From assembly GCA_020975725.1 (NCBI GenBank), contig QXJR01000015.1, positions 248,001-312,000 of the forward strand: DNA of 64,000 nt, given 5' to 3'. The DNA is from Picocystis sp. L7. Its lineage: Eukaryota; Chlorophyta; Picocystophyceae; Picocystales; Picocystaceae. The notes below the pieces were generated by a model, which saw nothing but the letters and a program-made list of their open reading frames with translations, was not told the origin of the DNA and searched no databases. A program made the translations under genes and the position numbers. Below, piece by piece: positions 52,842 to 61,135 of this stretch. Numbering within the stretch: the first letter of the stretch is position 1; each line of letters begins with the position of its first letter.

Positions 52842-55118
52842 TCATGCAACTATCAGCTTCTCAAGCCTGTCACTACGCTCCTTCACGTGACCAATAACGC
52901 TCGCTTTTTCATAGCCTGCCTTGTGAAGCTCTTCTAGGGTAGACAACGCATTTTCTGGTGCCACAGATGCTAGCAATCCCCCAGACGTTTGAGGATCAAA
53001 AAAAATGGGCCAGGCAGGGTTCAATCTGGCTTCAGATAGGTTGTCCACAGATCGGCACAGCTGTAAATTACTTGGATACAGGGAAGAAAATATGCCCGCC
53101 TCTGCGCAATGTGTGGAGCCCTCGAGCATGGGGACAGAATCGGCGTGCAGCTCTGCTGTAACATTTGATGCATCCAGAATCTCGAGAAGATGACCGACCA
53201 GCCCAAATCCTGTGACGTCTGTGCAAGACGACGCCTGATACTTTCGAAGTATATCTGCTGCCTGCGCGTTTGATTGTGTCATGTAGTGGATGGACTCGTC
53301 CAGCCAACGTGCTTTTGCCTTCCCCCGCATGTCCGCTGCAAAAATCAAGCCAGTACCGATGGGTTTGGTAAGAATGATTGCGTCCCCAGGCACGGCGCCT
53401 GCCTTGCACAGGAGCTGGCCTTTCTCCCCCATTCCACTCACGCTGAACCCGAGGCTTGTTTCCTCCCCCTCACAAGTGTGACCACCAACTAGAGAACAAT
53501 TGGCCTTCCTGAACTCCTCGCAAGCTCCTGACAGAAGCTGAAAGAGCATATCCTCGCTTAGCTGCTCGCTTGCATATGGAATTGTGGCCAAGGCCATTGC
53601 TGACACAGGTTCAGCACCCATAGCAAAGAGATCGCTCAGTGCATGGAGAGCAGAAATACGACCAAATGTGTACATGTCACCCATGAATGCACGAAAAAAG
53701 TCTACAGTGCTCACCGAAACTTTACCGGGAGGGTACTCGACTACAGCGGCATCTTCGGCCGACTTGACGCCCATCAAAACCTCTGGTCGATGGACGATCG
53801 TTGGCTCAAGGCGCTGCAGTACTCGTTTCAATACAGAGGATCCAATCTTTGCTCCACAACCTGCACATCGCATGCCAGATACCTTCATGGCCTCTTTGAA
53901 TTCCAACGTTGAAGCATTCTTGGATATCGCTTTATCATTGTCAGATTCCATCATCTCGAACGGCAAATCCTTTCCATACTTGTTCATCCAAGAAATATCG
54001 AGCCAATTTTTCCACCTCCACACCCACTCCCCGCGAAGGATGAACCATTTTCCATAGAGCGCCATACCATACTTATTGCCTGTGCTCACGATGCTGAGAT
54101 AGTTTGACTGTGGCTTGAAAGGTCTCGGCAACTCTCCTGACAGGACCCGTTTCAAATTTTCTGCCAACGGAGGTCCCTGTCGTACTGCAAAGACCCCAGC
54201 TTTGGGACGCGGGTACTCCTTGCAGGACGCGCAATCGCCAACGGCAAATATGTTGTCATCTGTCAAAGTCTGCAGGGTTGGTCTTATAACAAGAAAGCCT
54301 GCTTCGTCCGTCTCCAAACCTGTGTTTTCCTTCAGCCACTTTGGTGCTCCCGCTTCTGTGCACCAAAGGCAGTGGGTGAATGGAATTTCCAGCCCGTCCT
54401 CCGTTTGGAGATGGTCTGGCTGAACGCTGACAACTTTCCTATTCTCGAAGAGTTTCACGCCGCGTCTCTTGAACTCTTCGACAAAAACGTTCCTGGCTTG
54501 GGGATGAGACTGAATGATGGACCCTTGGGTGCAGAGGACGAAGTTGGCCGGTGGAAGCGGACGTGAGGAAGCTTCTCTTTCCTGATGGAGCCTGTGCTGC
54601 ATGGCCAGGACGAGTTCCACACCTCCTGCCCCACCTCCAACGACCACCACCGTGGTGGTTTGTTCGCTGTTTTTGTACTCGTTCACCATGGTTTGCCATC
54701 TTGTCCAGAACCCGTCGATGGGTTTGACGGGTACGGCGTGACGATCCGAGCCTTTCGCTGCTTCCATCTTCGGTCGAATTCCCACGTTGATGCTGAGTAG
54801 ATCGTATCGCAGCGGTGGTCTTCCACGCAAGACCACCTGCTTGTCTTCCCTTCGGATCCCTTCCACTTCGGCATGGATCATCTGAACCTTGGCCAGCCTG
54901 GCCAGCGGTGCCAGATCCACGTGGCATTCGTCCTTGGTGTAATGTCCTGCCACGCTGCCAGGCAGCATCCCGCTGTACGGTGCATGCGTCTCTCGCGTGA
55001 CCAAGGTCAGGCGGACCCCCTCCACCGGTCGCATGGCGAAGGATTTCAGCACGGCCACGTGGGCGTGTCCGCCTCCCACGAGCACCAGGTCCTTCGTGAA
55101 GGGAACGGAAGGACGCAT
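52842..55118 (-). CDS. NDH-2-like oxidoreductase fused to selenophosphate synthetase (SelD)
   Basis: This is a 758-residue protein. Residues about 8-370 form an FAD-dependent NDH-2-like oxidoreductase, with dinucleotide folds at LVLVGGGHAHVAVL and VVVVGGGAGGVELV and an FAD-closing NIFAVGDCAS. Residues about 405-758 are SelD: RCAGCGAKIG with the catalytic Cys421 and Lys424, AEDAAVVEYPPG, STVDFFRAFM, SDLFAMGAEPVSAMA, GGHTCEGEE, DVTGFGLVGHLLE and FFDPQTSGGLL. SelD makes selenophosphate from selenide and ATP for selenocysteine or selenouridine. The second Cys of bacterial GCGC is Ala, as is usual in the fused form. Such fusions are known from cyanobacteria and some algae; the oxidoreductase may supply reduced selenium (inference). 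Divergent from CRIPT-OCRE. Confidence 0.95.
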   Translation of the reverse strand: MRPSVPFTKDLVLVGGGHAHVAVLKSFAMRPVEGVRLTLVTRETHAPYSGMLPGSVAGHYTKDECHVDLAPLARLAKVQMIHAEVEGIRREDKQVVLRGRPPLRYDLLSINVGIRPKMEAAKGSDRHAVPVKPIDGFWTRWQTMVNEYKNSEQTTTVVVVGGGAGGVELVLAMQHRLHQEREASSRPLPPANFVLCTQGSIIQSHPQARNVFVEEFKRRGVKLFENRKVVSVQPDHLQTEDGLEIPFTHCLWCTEAGAPKWLKENTGLETDEAGFLVIRPTLQTLTDDNIFAVGDCASCKEYPRPKAGVFAVRQGPPLAENLKRVLSGELPRPFKPQSNYLSIVSTGNKYGMALYGKWFILRGEWVWRWKNWLDISWMNKYGKDLPFEMMESDNDKAISKNASTLEFKEAMKVSGMRCAGCGAKIGSSVLKRVLQRLEPTIVHRPEVLMGVKSAEDAAVVEYPPGKVSVSTVDFFRAFMGDMYTFGRISALHALSDLFAMGAEPVSAMALATIPYASEQLSEDMLFQLLSGACEEFRKANCSLVGGHTCEGEETSLGFSVSGMGEKGQLLCKAGAVPGDAIILTKPIGTGLIFAADMRGKAKARWLDESIHYMTQSNAQAADILRKYQASSCTDVTGFGLVGHLLEILDASNVTAELHADSVPMLEGSTHCAEAGIFSSLYPSNLQLCRSVDNLSEARLNPAWPIFFDPQTSGGLLASVAPENALSTLEELHKAGYEKASVIGHVKERSDRLEKLIVA

Positions 55119-55658
55119 GTTCCTTCCTTCTTACCTTTCCTCCTTCCCAACTGCGCGATTCCGAAACCGAAAGTGGCCGAATGTCCACGTGTCGGTGCTG
55201 CAGGGATCCATCTTCACGATGGGGTGTACACCCCACCGACGCCCCCCCCTCCACCCGGATCTGAGCGAAGGCCGGTGGATCCCCGCTCCAAGTCACACCC
55301 CCCAAACGAGGCAGATGCACCACGAAGGGAAGGACCGGGCTGGGCGCGTCTCCGAGGGACCGTTCGGATCCACTCGTGGACGTCGCGTTCCCGTCCACGA
55401 CACCATCGCATCCACGTCACGATGGGTGCGAATGCGTGGTTGCCCAGGCCTCCCTCGTCGCATCCATCCCAGCTGTCCGAGGCGTCGCGAATGGACGTCT
55501 CGGACACCGTGTCGAATTGAAACCGGGTCTCCTTCGGTTGGGACCCCGGGTTCGAACCCGAACGATCGATGGATCCGAAAGGGAAGTGAACCGAGAACAA
55601 AGGGAGGGGAGCAAACGACCGACCGTGGTGGTGTGAAGAAGCGAATGGACCGACGCGC
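55119..55658. promoter_or_regulatory. Divergent promoter region, SelD fusion / CRIPT-OCRE
   Basis: These 540 bp of GC-rich sequence separate two outward-reading genes. The plus strand is T/C-rich next to SelD (its A-rich leader on the other strand) and A/G-rich from about 55560 next to CRIPT. Words such as GGGTTCGAACCCG, a palindrome near 55549, recur in related form in other leaders. Confidence 0.45.
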
Positions 55659-56291
55659 ATGGTGTGTCCAACGTGCGAGAAGCAGCTGGGAAAGGTGATC
55701 TGTCCGGAACCGTGGAAGGAAAGGAACCGAAGCACGGGGAAGAAAGGACCGGAAAACAAACTCCTGGCCAACCAGAAGCGATGGAAACCCTACACCGACA
55801 CCTGCAAAGTGTGCAAGCAAGTGCTCCACCAACCAGGAAAGTACTGCCTCGGATGTGCCTACGAAAGAGGGATCTGCTCCAGGTGCGGAAAACAAATCAT
55901 CGACACCTCCATGTATCGCATGTCAGACAGTGCTCCGAAGAGGAAAAAAGGGCAAGAAGACGAAAAAAAAGAACCGTGCCAAGGCGAAAACGAAAGCACC
56001 GAACAGGAAACGGAACTTGCGCTCCTGACCGATGGAAGAAGCAATGCGTCGGTGCTGGAACGACACAACGAACAAAAAGCACCGGACAGGCGAGAAGCTC
56101 ACAAAGGCGCTCAGGATGATCAGAAAGATACAGTGAAGGATTGGCGAACCAAAGAGGGAAATGATGCAAAGCCAGAATGGATCTACGATCCCAAGTCTGG
56201 GTACTATTACGATGCATCCTCTGGGTACCATTACGATCCAAGCACGCAGCTCTACTACGATTCCCGTACGCAGCGCTGGATCAAGTCATGA
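55659..56291 (+). CDS. CRIPT: CRIPT protein with a C-terminal OCRE domain
   Basis: This is a 210-residue protein. Residues 1-90 are CRIPT: MVCPTCEKQLGKVICPEPWK, then KLLANQKRWKPY, and Cys pairs at 3/6, 49/52, 63/66 and 73/76 (CKVC, CLGC, CSRC) for zinc. Ordinary CRIPT is about 100 residues and ends soon after. Here a charged linker (91-170) leads to an OCRE (octamer repeat) domain at about 171-210, with tandem units of the form YDPKSGYYYD, SGYHYDPST and LYYDSRTQRW. CRIPT was named for PDZ binding and has more recently been tied to the minor (U12) spliceosome; OCRE domains occur in splicing regulators such as RBM5 and bind proline-rich tails of Sm proteins. A splicing role is therefore the best inference. 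Confidence 0.92.
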   Translation: MVCPTCEKQLGKVICPEPWKERNRSTGKKGPENKLLANQKRWKPYTDTCKVCKQVLHQPGKYCLGCAYERGICSRCGKQIIDTSMYRMSDSAPKRKKGQEDEKKEPCQGENESTEQETELALLTDGRSNASVLERHNEQKAPDRREAHKGAQDDQKDTVKDWRTKEGNDAKPEWIYDPKSGYYYDASSGYHYDPSTQLYYDSRTQRWIKS

Positions 56292-56454
56292 AGACATTGC
56301 ACTGGAACAGCAGTAAAAGCCATTGGAACAGCTTGGTAGATCGTTGTCCGAGGACGATATCATCAATGGTTTGCGAAACGGATTGATGCGAATGGCTTCA
56401 GAAACGTTCATCCTAATGCTTTGCATCAAGGAAAGACTACGGAAAATTGCTTCC

Positions 56455-57276
56455 TCACAATAATCGGTGCAAAAAAAACGTTCGCTCCGATTCCTTCACC
56501 ACTTGGAGTGTTTGCATCCAACTGGGGTAGACCGCCAGGCCAGCATTGAAGGCCACCGTCAGATCTGGTGGTGGAAGGGAAACATACACATCGTGATAAA
56601 GCCCAGGAACAAGGTGGATGTGTACGCCTCCATCAAGCACCGCACTGTTGTGCTGTCGTATGGCAGGACCTACGAAATAAATATGCACGCTCCCCTTCTG
56701 CATGAGCGTCCCCAGGATCGAAAAAGTGCACAGCTGATCCAACTCCTTCTCGGGTCCACAAACATGTATGACGATTCTATGCTTCTGAAACGGTTGTGGG
56801 TGAATGCCGCACACCTTGATCGCCCAGAACAGTGTGGCCGCGTAATCCAGCACAAGTGGAAGAGCACCGCCCAGAGGTACACCAAGGCAGTCACACATGC
56901 CCTTCCAGCTTTCCACCTCTTCAGCGCTGACACCCGGAGCAACGTTGCATGGCGTCCAATAACCATCATTTGCCAAACTCCCGAAGGGCTGTCCATCCAA
57001 AGCACATCCACATTCTCTCCTCCACGGCCCTTTCCCATGGCAGCCTGCGGCGGTCAACCTGTCGCACAAATCACTTTCCATCCAGAGACCCGAAACTGAT
57101 TCTACGTCGTTTTTCCTGTCCATCTGCTTCGCCATTCTACTGCACTCTTCGTCATGTCCTTGAATCCAGTGACGCGTCTTGTGCTCGACGGTGCAGTACG
57201 CAAAGGCACGACACCCGTCGCAACGAAGCTCTGCATGCGCGAGGCAACCGCAAAGTTGACACTCGATCACGGGCAT
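56455..57276 (-). CDS. MYND zinc-finger protein with MSS51/ZMYND15-like C-terminal domain
   Basis: This is a 273-residue protein. Residues 6-45 are a MYND finger (CQLCG, CDGCRAFAYC, H-x8-H and CSR, with Cys6, 9, 19, 22, 28 and 45). The rest resembles the C-terminal domain shared by MSS51 and ZMYND proteins: VIHVCGPEKELDQLC, then VHIYFVGPAI and HIHLVPGLYHDVY, ending in PDLTVAFNAGLAVYPSW. MSS51 in yeast is a mitochondrial translation factor, but many members are of unknown role and there is no obvious presequence here. The ATG is the first in frame. Convergent with CRIPT-OCRE, 163 bp apart. Confidence 0.82.
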   Translation of the reverse strand: MPVIECQLCGCLAHAELRCDGCRAFAYCTVEHKTRHWIQGHDEECSRMAKQMDRKNDVESVSGLWMESDLCDRLTAAGCHGKGPWRRECGCALDGQPFGSLANDGYWTPCNVAPGVSAEEVESWKGMCDCLGVPLGGALPLVLDYAATLFWAIKVCGIHPQPFQKHRIVIHVCGPEKELDQLCTFSILGTLMQKGSVHIYFVGPAIRQHNSAVLDGGVHIHLVPGLYHDVYVSLPPPDLTVAFNAGLAVYPSWMQTLQVVKESERTFFLHRLL

Positions 57277-58103
57277 TGCCCTGTTGCACACGTTAACGAT
57301 CCTGCAAGACCAGGACGCTCATCGAGCCTTCACGGTCCTTGCGGATGGTTCGTGCTCGGAAGCCGAAAAGACAAGTGTTGTGCTGTCGTCGAAACAATGA
57401 AACACCTCCGTAGCATCATTCTGTATGTCCAGCACCCAGGTTGTACCTCGAGAATGTCTGCAGTGTTGCAAAAGACAAGTGTGATGGGCAAAACAATGTG
57501 GTAGGAGTTGTTTTTTACAATTGAAACTCAAGCTTCGGCCATGCCAAGATCCGAGCGTCCAGAAATTGCTTTCAAGTGCCTGTCTACAGCTATCGACAGG
57601 GCAGGGTGTCAGAGCTCGCACATGCCCAAGTTGAGATACTCTGACACACATCCCCGGTTCTGTATTTTCAATCGTCATACCCTGTGCATCCTAAAAGATC
57701 ACGATGCATGAGGGTCAAGCAGCAAGCCGGGTGCAAAACCGTAACTCTACCGCTTCGACGGCAAATCGACGGGGTTCCCCCTCTTTGCTCGAAGAATCAA
57801 GCCAGCAGGCTCGGGCAAATTCATTTTAGCCCTGCTCGAAGCCTGCTTGTGGTGAACCCCTCCTCTGTTCAAGGAACCTTCAAGCCAACTAGCGCTGCGC
57901 TGCGAAAAAAACATCGACGAAGAGACGGCAGCCTGTGACGAAATTGGTGCTTGGCCCGGGCTCCCTCACCGTCTGTAAGAGCCCCCAAGACAAGTGTTTC
58001 GTGATCGATCCGTCCGCACGGCGACCATCTGCTTCATATCTTGAAGCAGCTCGAACTGGTGGGCCAAGGAGGACGCTGAGCTCTCACCGGCCTCGACGAT
58101 TGC
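57277..58103. other. Intergenic, no gene recognised
   Basis: Near-balanced composition with only short unconserved open frames on both strands. No RNA gene, repeat or transposon end seen. Confidence 0.45.
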
Positions 58104-58922
58104 TCAGAGTTGTGATTTGGCTCGAGCTTTCAGGTCGTTCTTTTCGAAGCAATCAGAGTGCTGGATACTCCTGCTCGACAGGAAAGCTTTGAGTTCTCCC
58201 ACGGACATGTTGTCCACCTGTTCAGCGGTTACTTTTTCCAACGGTGTTTCGTTCTCCGGAAGGACCCTCAGGAGGAACTGCTTGAGGTCCATCAGCTCCT
58301 CCATGGATGCGGTGTGTCCCATCCCAGGGTACTGCTTGAATTCCACGTTCATTCCCTTGGCTTTCAGCATTTCATAGGAAAGCTTTCCAATTTGAAAGGG
58401 CACGACTGGATCTCCTGTTCCGTGGAAGAGTGCGATGGGCATCTTTCTCACCGGATCCGACACGTTGTTTTCCTTGGTGACATCGATGAAGGTAGAGAGT
58501 CCCATGCAACCAGCGATCCTTCCTTGCAGGGCTTCCATGGCTGCATGCACCGCGATGTTTCCACCTTGGGAGAAGCCTCCCAGCACCACCCTGGACAGTG
58601 GGATCCCTTGTTCCACTTCTTTCTGCACGATGTCTCGGACGTACGACACGCTCTCTTGGATGCCTTCGCGATCGATGGCATTCGGTTCCAAGGAGAGCGT
58701 TCCCATGCTCACGTCGAACCAAGCCGGCATCTGCGCGCCCATGTTGATGGTGACGGGTCGAGTCTTGGCGGTGGGAAACACCCACTTGATCCACGGCATG
58801 TCCAGCACGCGCGGCACGTCTGCCCATCCGTTTCCCGTGTCTCCGAGTCCGTGGAGCATGATGACCGTCGCCTTGGCCTTCGTGCTTGCGCCCACCACCA
58901 CCGGCGATGGAAAACGCGACAT
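58104..58922 (-). CDS. Acyl-protein thioesterase with a SAP-like C-terminal extension
   Basis: This is a 272-residue alpha/beta-hydrolase. TVIMLHGLGDTGNGWADV forms the oxyanion region, GGFSQGGNIAVH holds the nucleophile Ser118, HGTGDPVVPF gives Asp171 and GMGHTASMEE gives His203, so the triad is complete. Residues 1-225 match APT1/2 (lysophospholipase II) in length and order; these enzymes remove palmitate from proteins. Residues about 238-272 are an extra segment, SVGELKAFLSS...CFEKNDLKARA, of the LxxLKxxL...EKxDL type found in SAP-like modules such as that of RNF34. The start is MSRFPSP; the frame is open upstream through an Arg-rich leader without conservation. Confidence 0.92.
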   Translation of the reverse strand: MSRFPSPVVVGASTKAKATVIMLHGLGDTGNGWADVPRVLDMPWIKWVFPTAKTRPVTINMGAQMPAWFDVSMGTLSLEPNAIDREGIQESVSYVRDIVQKEVEQGIPLSRVVLGGFSQGGNIAVHAAMEALQGRIAGCMGLSTFIDVTKENNVSDPVRKMPIALFHGTGDPVVPFQIGKLSYEMLKAKGMNVEFKQYPGMGHTASMEELMDLKQFLLRVLPENETPLEKVTAEQVDNMSVGELKAFLSSRSIQHSDCFEKNDLKARAKSQL

Positions 58923-59327
58923 GTTGGACGCGTCGATCCGCGTCCTTGCGACGTCGCGAAAGGAGCAGGAAGGAAGGCGCACGCGCGCGTGCGTGCGTTC
59001 GATCCGCTTCTCTCTCTCTCTCTCTTCCCTTTCCTTCCGACCGCGTGGTCGTCCTCGCCTGGACGCGAAGCTCCGATCGACGCGATCCGACGACGTGGTT
59101 TCGCGCGGTCGCGGTGGGACGCGTCGACGTGGCGACGCACTGGTTGTGGCGGTGTTTCGCACGAGGAGTAGAACAAGTGGCCACACGTGGAGACGAAAGA
59201 GGCGCGCCTTTTCGTTCCACTTGGATCCGCATGGACGATGGATCCGCCGGCCTGGTGGATGCGTCGGAGGAGAGGCGCACGCGACGCGGTTCCATACGAC
59301 GAAGCCATCGTCGTTGCAGGGTTGGTT
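58923..59327 (-). promoter_or_regulatory. Leader and promoter region of the thioesterase gene
   Basis: GC-rich, with a CT dinucleotide run near 59011-59027 (GA on the sense strand). Relative to the minus-strand gene it is purine-rich near the ATG, as in other leaders. Confidence 0.4.
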
Positions 59328-59951
59328 TCAGAGCTGCACGCGCACCCACAGCTCGTTCTTCCTCGGCTGGAGGGAGAAGAGGGGTCCGTACTGGGCCACG
59401 TGGTATTTCTCTTGCGCGTCGTGGCACGCCAAGGCAAGGCCATCCGCTTGCAACTTGTGCGTCAGCTGGTGGTGTTCCTGTTCGACCCTTTCCTTGGTGG
59501 CGTGGCCCAGGAATGCGCTTGCAGCGACCAGGTGTCCGCCTTCGAGGTCCAGCCGCACGCCTGGACGGTTCGAGCGAGGGAGGGTGGAGACGTCCACGGC
59601 CTTGCTGGATGCGACGAAGAGCTTCATGACCTTGCGATCCACGTGGTGCGCCATGAGCAAAGGTTGGGTGGACGGATACCGTGCGCCTTGGTCGTTCTTG
59701 CCGTCCAAGTACTCGGCGAGCGCGTCGATGCCTTCTCCCCTCGTTCGATACTCGGTGCATACGCACACGAACGGATCGTACAGTCGGAGTTCGTATCCTT
59801 CTTCCGCTCGGATCACCGTGCACGTGGGTTGGGAGGATCCGTCCTTCGATCCGGCCACGCCGCGCGCCTGGATCGGGTCTCTCTTCCGCCTTCCCCTTGC
59901 ACGTCTCTGGTACGTTCCCTTCCCTTTCCAAGCCCTGTTCGTTTCGTGCAT
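59328..59951 (-). CDS. SOUL-family heme-binding protein
   Basis: This is a 207-residue protein. From about residue 48 it follows the SOUL/HBP fold: EEGYELRLYDPFVCVCTEY, GIDALAEYLDGKND at the position of the F-xx-L-xx-YI-x-G-x-N motif, PLLMAH for the I-x-MT-x-PV motif, then MKLFVAS, RLDLEGGHLVAASAFLGHAT and a C-terminal YGPLFSLQPRKNELWV. SOUL proteins bind heme or other tetrapyrroles and occur in algae in the cytosol, plastid and eyespot. The N-terminus is very basic and may be a presequence. Tandem with, and 405 bp upstream of, the thioesterase gene. Confidence 0.8.
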   Translation of the reverse strand: MHETNRAWKGKGTYQRRARGRRKRDPIQARGVAGSKDGSSQPTCTVIRAEEGYELRLYDPFVCVCTEYRTRGEGIDALAEYLDGKNDQGARYPSTQPLLMAHHVDRKVMKLFVASSKAVDVSTLPRSNRPGVRLDLEGGHLVAASAFLGHATKERVEQEHHQLTHKLQADGLALACHDAQEKYHVAQYGPLFSLQPRKNELWVRVQL

Positions 59952-60270
59952 CGTCTCGTCCCGCGCCTACGTCTTGGCCTGGTGTGCGGTGTGACCAGCC
60001 ACAACACGTGCCTCTCTGGTGCGATTCCATCCCACTGGACCCGAGGGGAACCCATCCTCGGTTGGGGTCGAACCCACCCTTGAACCGAAGGACCCTCCCG
60101 TCTCTTTCCTTCCTTTCAGAAAGGTAAGGAGAGACCGGAGGTGTTCCCCATCCCCACACGAGTTGCGAAAGGGAAGCAAGGGATCGATCCAGGGGTGAGG
60201 ATCCAGACACACACGCGTCCCAGGGTCGGGCCACCGCGTGGTGGTCGAGGAAGTCGACCAGGCGCCAACC
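59952..60270. promoter_or_regulatory. Divergent promoter region, SOUL / TVP38-type gene
   Basis: The plus strand is T-rich up to TTTCCTTCCTTTCAG near 60119 and then turns A/G-rich (AAAGGTAAGGAGAG), placing the TVP38-type transcription start close to 60115. Confidence 0.45.
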
Positions 60271-61080
60271 ATGGCCACGCCAGAGGAAAGGAGAAGGCTC
60301 ACGAAGAGCCTGGTGAGACTCACCCTGCTGCTGGTCCTCGTAGGAACCGCGATTGCACTCACCGGGCTGTTGCACGGACTCCAACATCCAGACGACTGGT
60401 TGCAGTGGTTCGAAGACAACCCAAGGGAAGGTGCAGGCGTCTTCATACTAGGATACACCGTCAGCACGGTGTTGCTTGTGCCAGGCGTCATCTTCAACCT
60501 GTTCGCGGGCATGGCCTTCTCGCTGTGGTGGGGGTCCTTCTGCACGTGGGTAGGAACCGTGCTTGGACAAACAATGGCGTTCCTGACCGCAAGGTACCTG
60601 CTGAGAGATTTGGTCGTCTCCCTGACTTCGGAAAGGTACAGGGCTTGGAATGCAGTAGACGAAGCCATTTCGAGAGAAAGCTGGAAAGTTGTGAGCCTGC
60701 TGCGCTTGTCCATAGTCATGCCTTATAATTTCTTGAATTATGTGCTGGGAGCCTCCTCGGTCGGATTCGTCCCGTATACGGTGGCCTCGGCACTGGGCGT
60801 GATCCCATCCACCATTTTGTTTGTGTACATAGGTTCAATCACGAGGGATATAAGTAGGGTCCTAAGCGGCGAAGTCTCCGTCGCTGGGCCTTTGGGACTT
60901 TTCTTGGCCATATTGGGTGTGGTCGTTCTACTTGGGTCTGCGTGGTACATTGCCCAAATCGCAAAAAAACGCCATCAACGAAGTGATGGGCAAAGACCTA
61001 GAACATGCCTTGGAAGAGGCAGGGGAAAACGAGGGGGAAGAAGAGGAGGGAGTTGCGCTTATACCCATGTCCTAGACTAA
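60271..61080 (+). CDS. TVP38/TMEM64-type (VTT domain) membrane protein
   Basis: This is a 269-residue protein with about six hydrophobic segments. The VTT/DedA-like core is clear: STVLLVPGVIFNLFAGMAFSLWWG, then GQTMAFLTARYLLRD, then LLRLSIVMPYNFLNYVLGASSVGF with the membrane-re-entrant pattern, and FVYIGSITRDIS. Members of this family act in ER-Golgi membrane homeostasis and lipid scrambling. The last 35 residues are Arg/Gly-rich and unlike the family; in the next frame the DNA reads NAINEVMGKDLEHALEEAGE, the usual acidic tail, ending at a TAG near 61071. The switch point is a run of seven A at about 60962. The start is the first ATG. Confidence 0.85.
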   Translation: MATPEERRRLTKSLVRLTLLLVLVGTAIALTGLLHGLQHPDDWLQWFEDNPREGAGVFILGYTVSTVLLVPGVIFNLFAGMAFSLWWGSFCTWVGTVLGQTMAFLTARYLLRDLVVSLTSERYRAWNAVDEAISRESWKVVSLLRLSIVMPYNFLNYVLGASSVGFVPYTVASALGVIPSTILFVYIGSITRDISRVLSGEVSVAGPLGLFLAILGVVVLLGSAWYIAQIAKKRHQRSDGQRPRTCLGRGRGKRGGRRGGSCAYTHVLD

Positions 61081-61135
61081 CATAAGAAAACCACCAAACG
61101 AGACCACTGTAAATAAGAAAGCGGCACCATTTTGA

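Noticed and set aside
53840-53880. Loss of the SelD active-site Cys (GCGA instead of GCGC)
   Set aside because: The nucleophilic first Cys and the Lys are present; Ala at the second position is usual in the fused form, so this is not an inactivating change.
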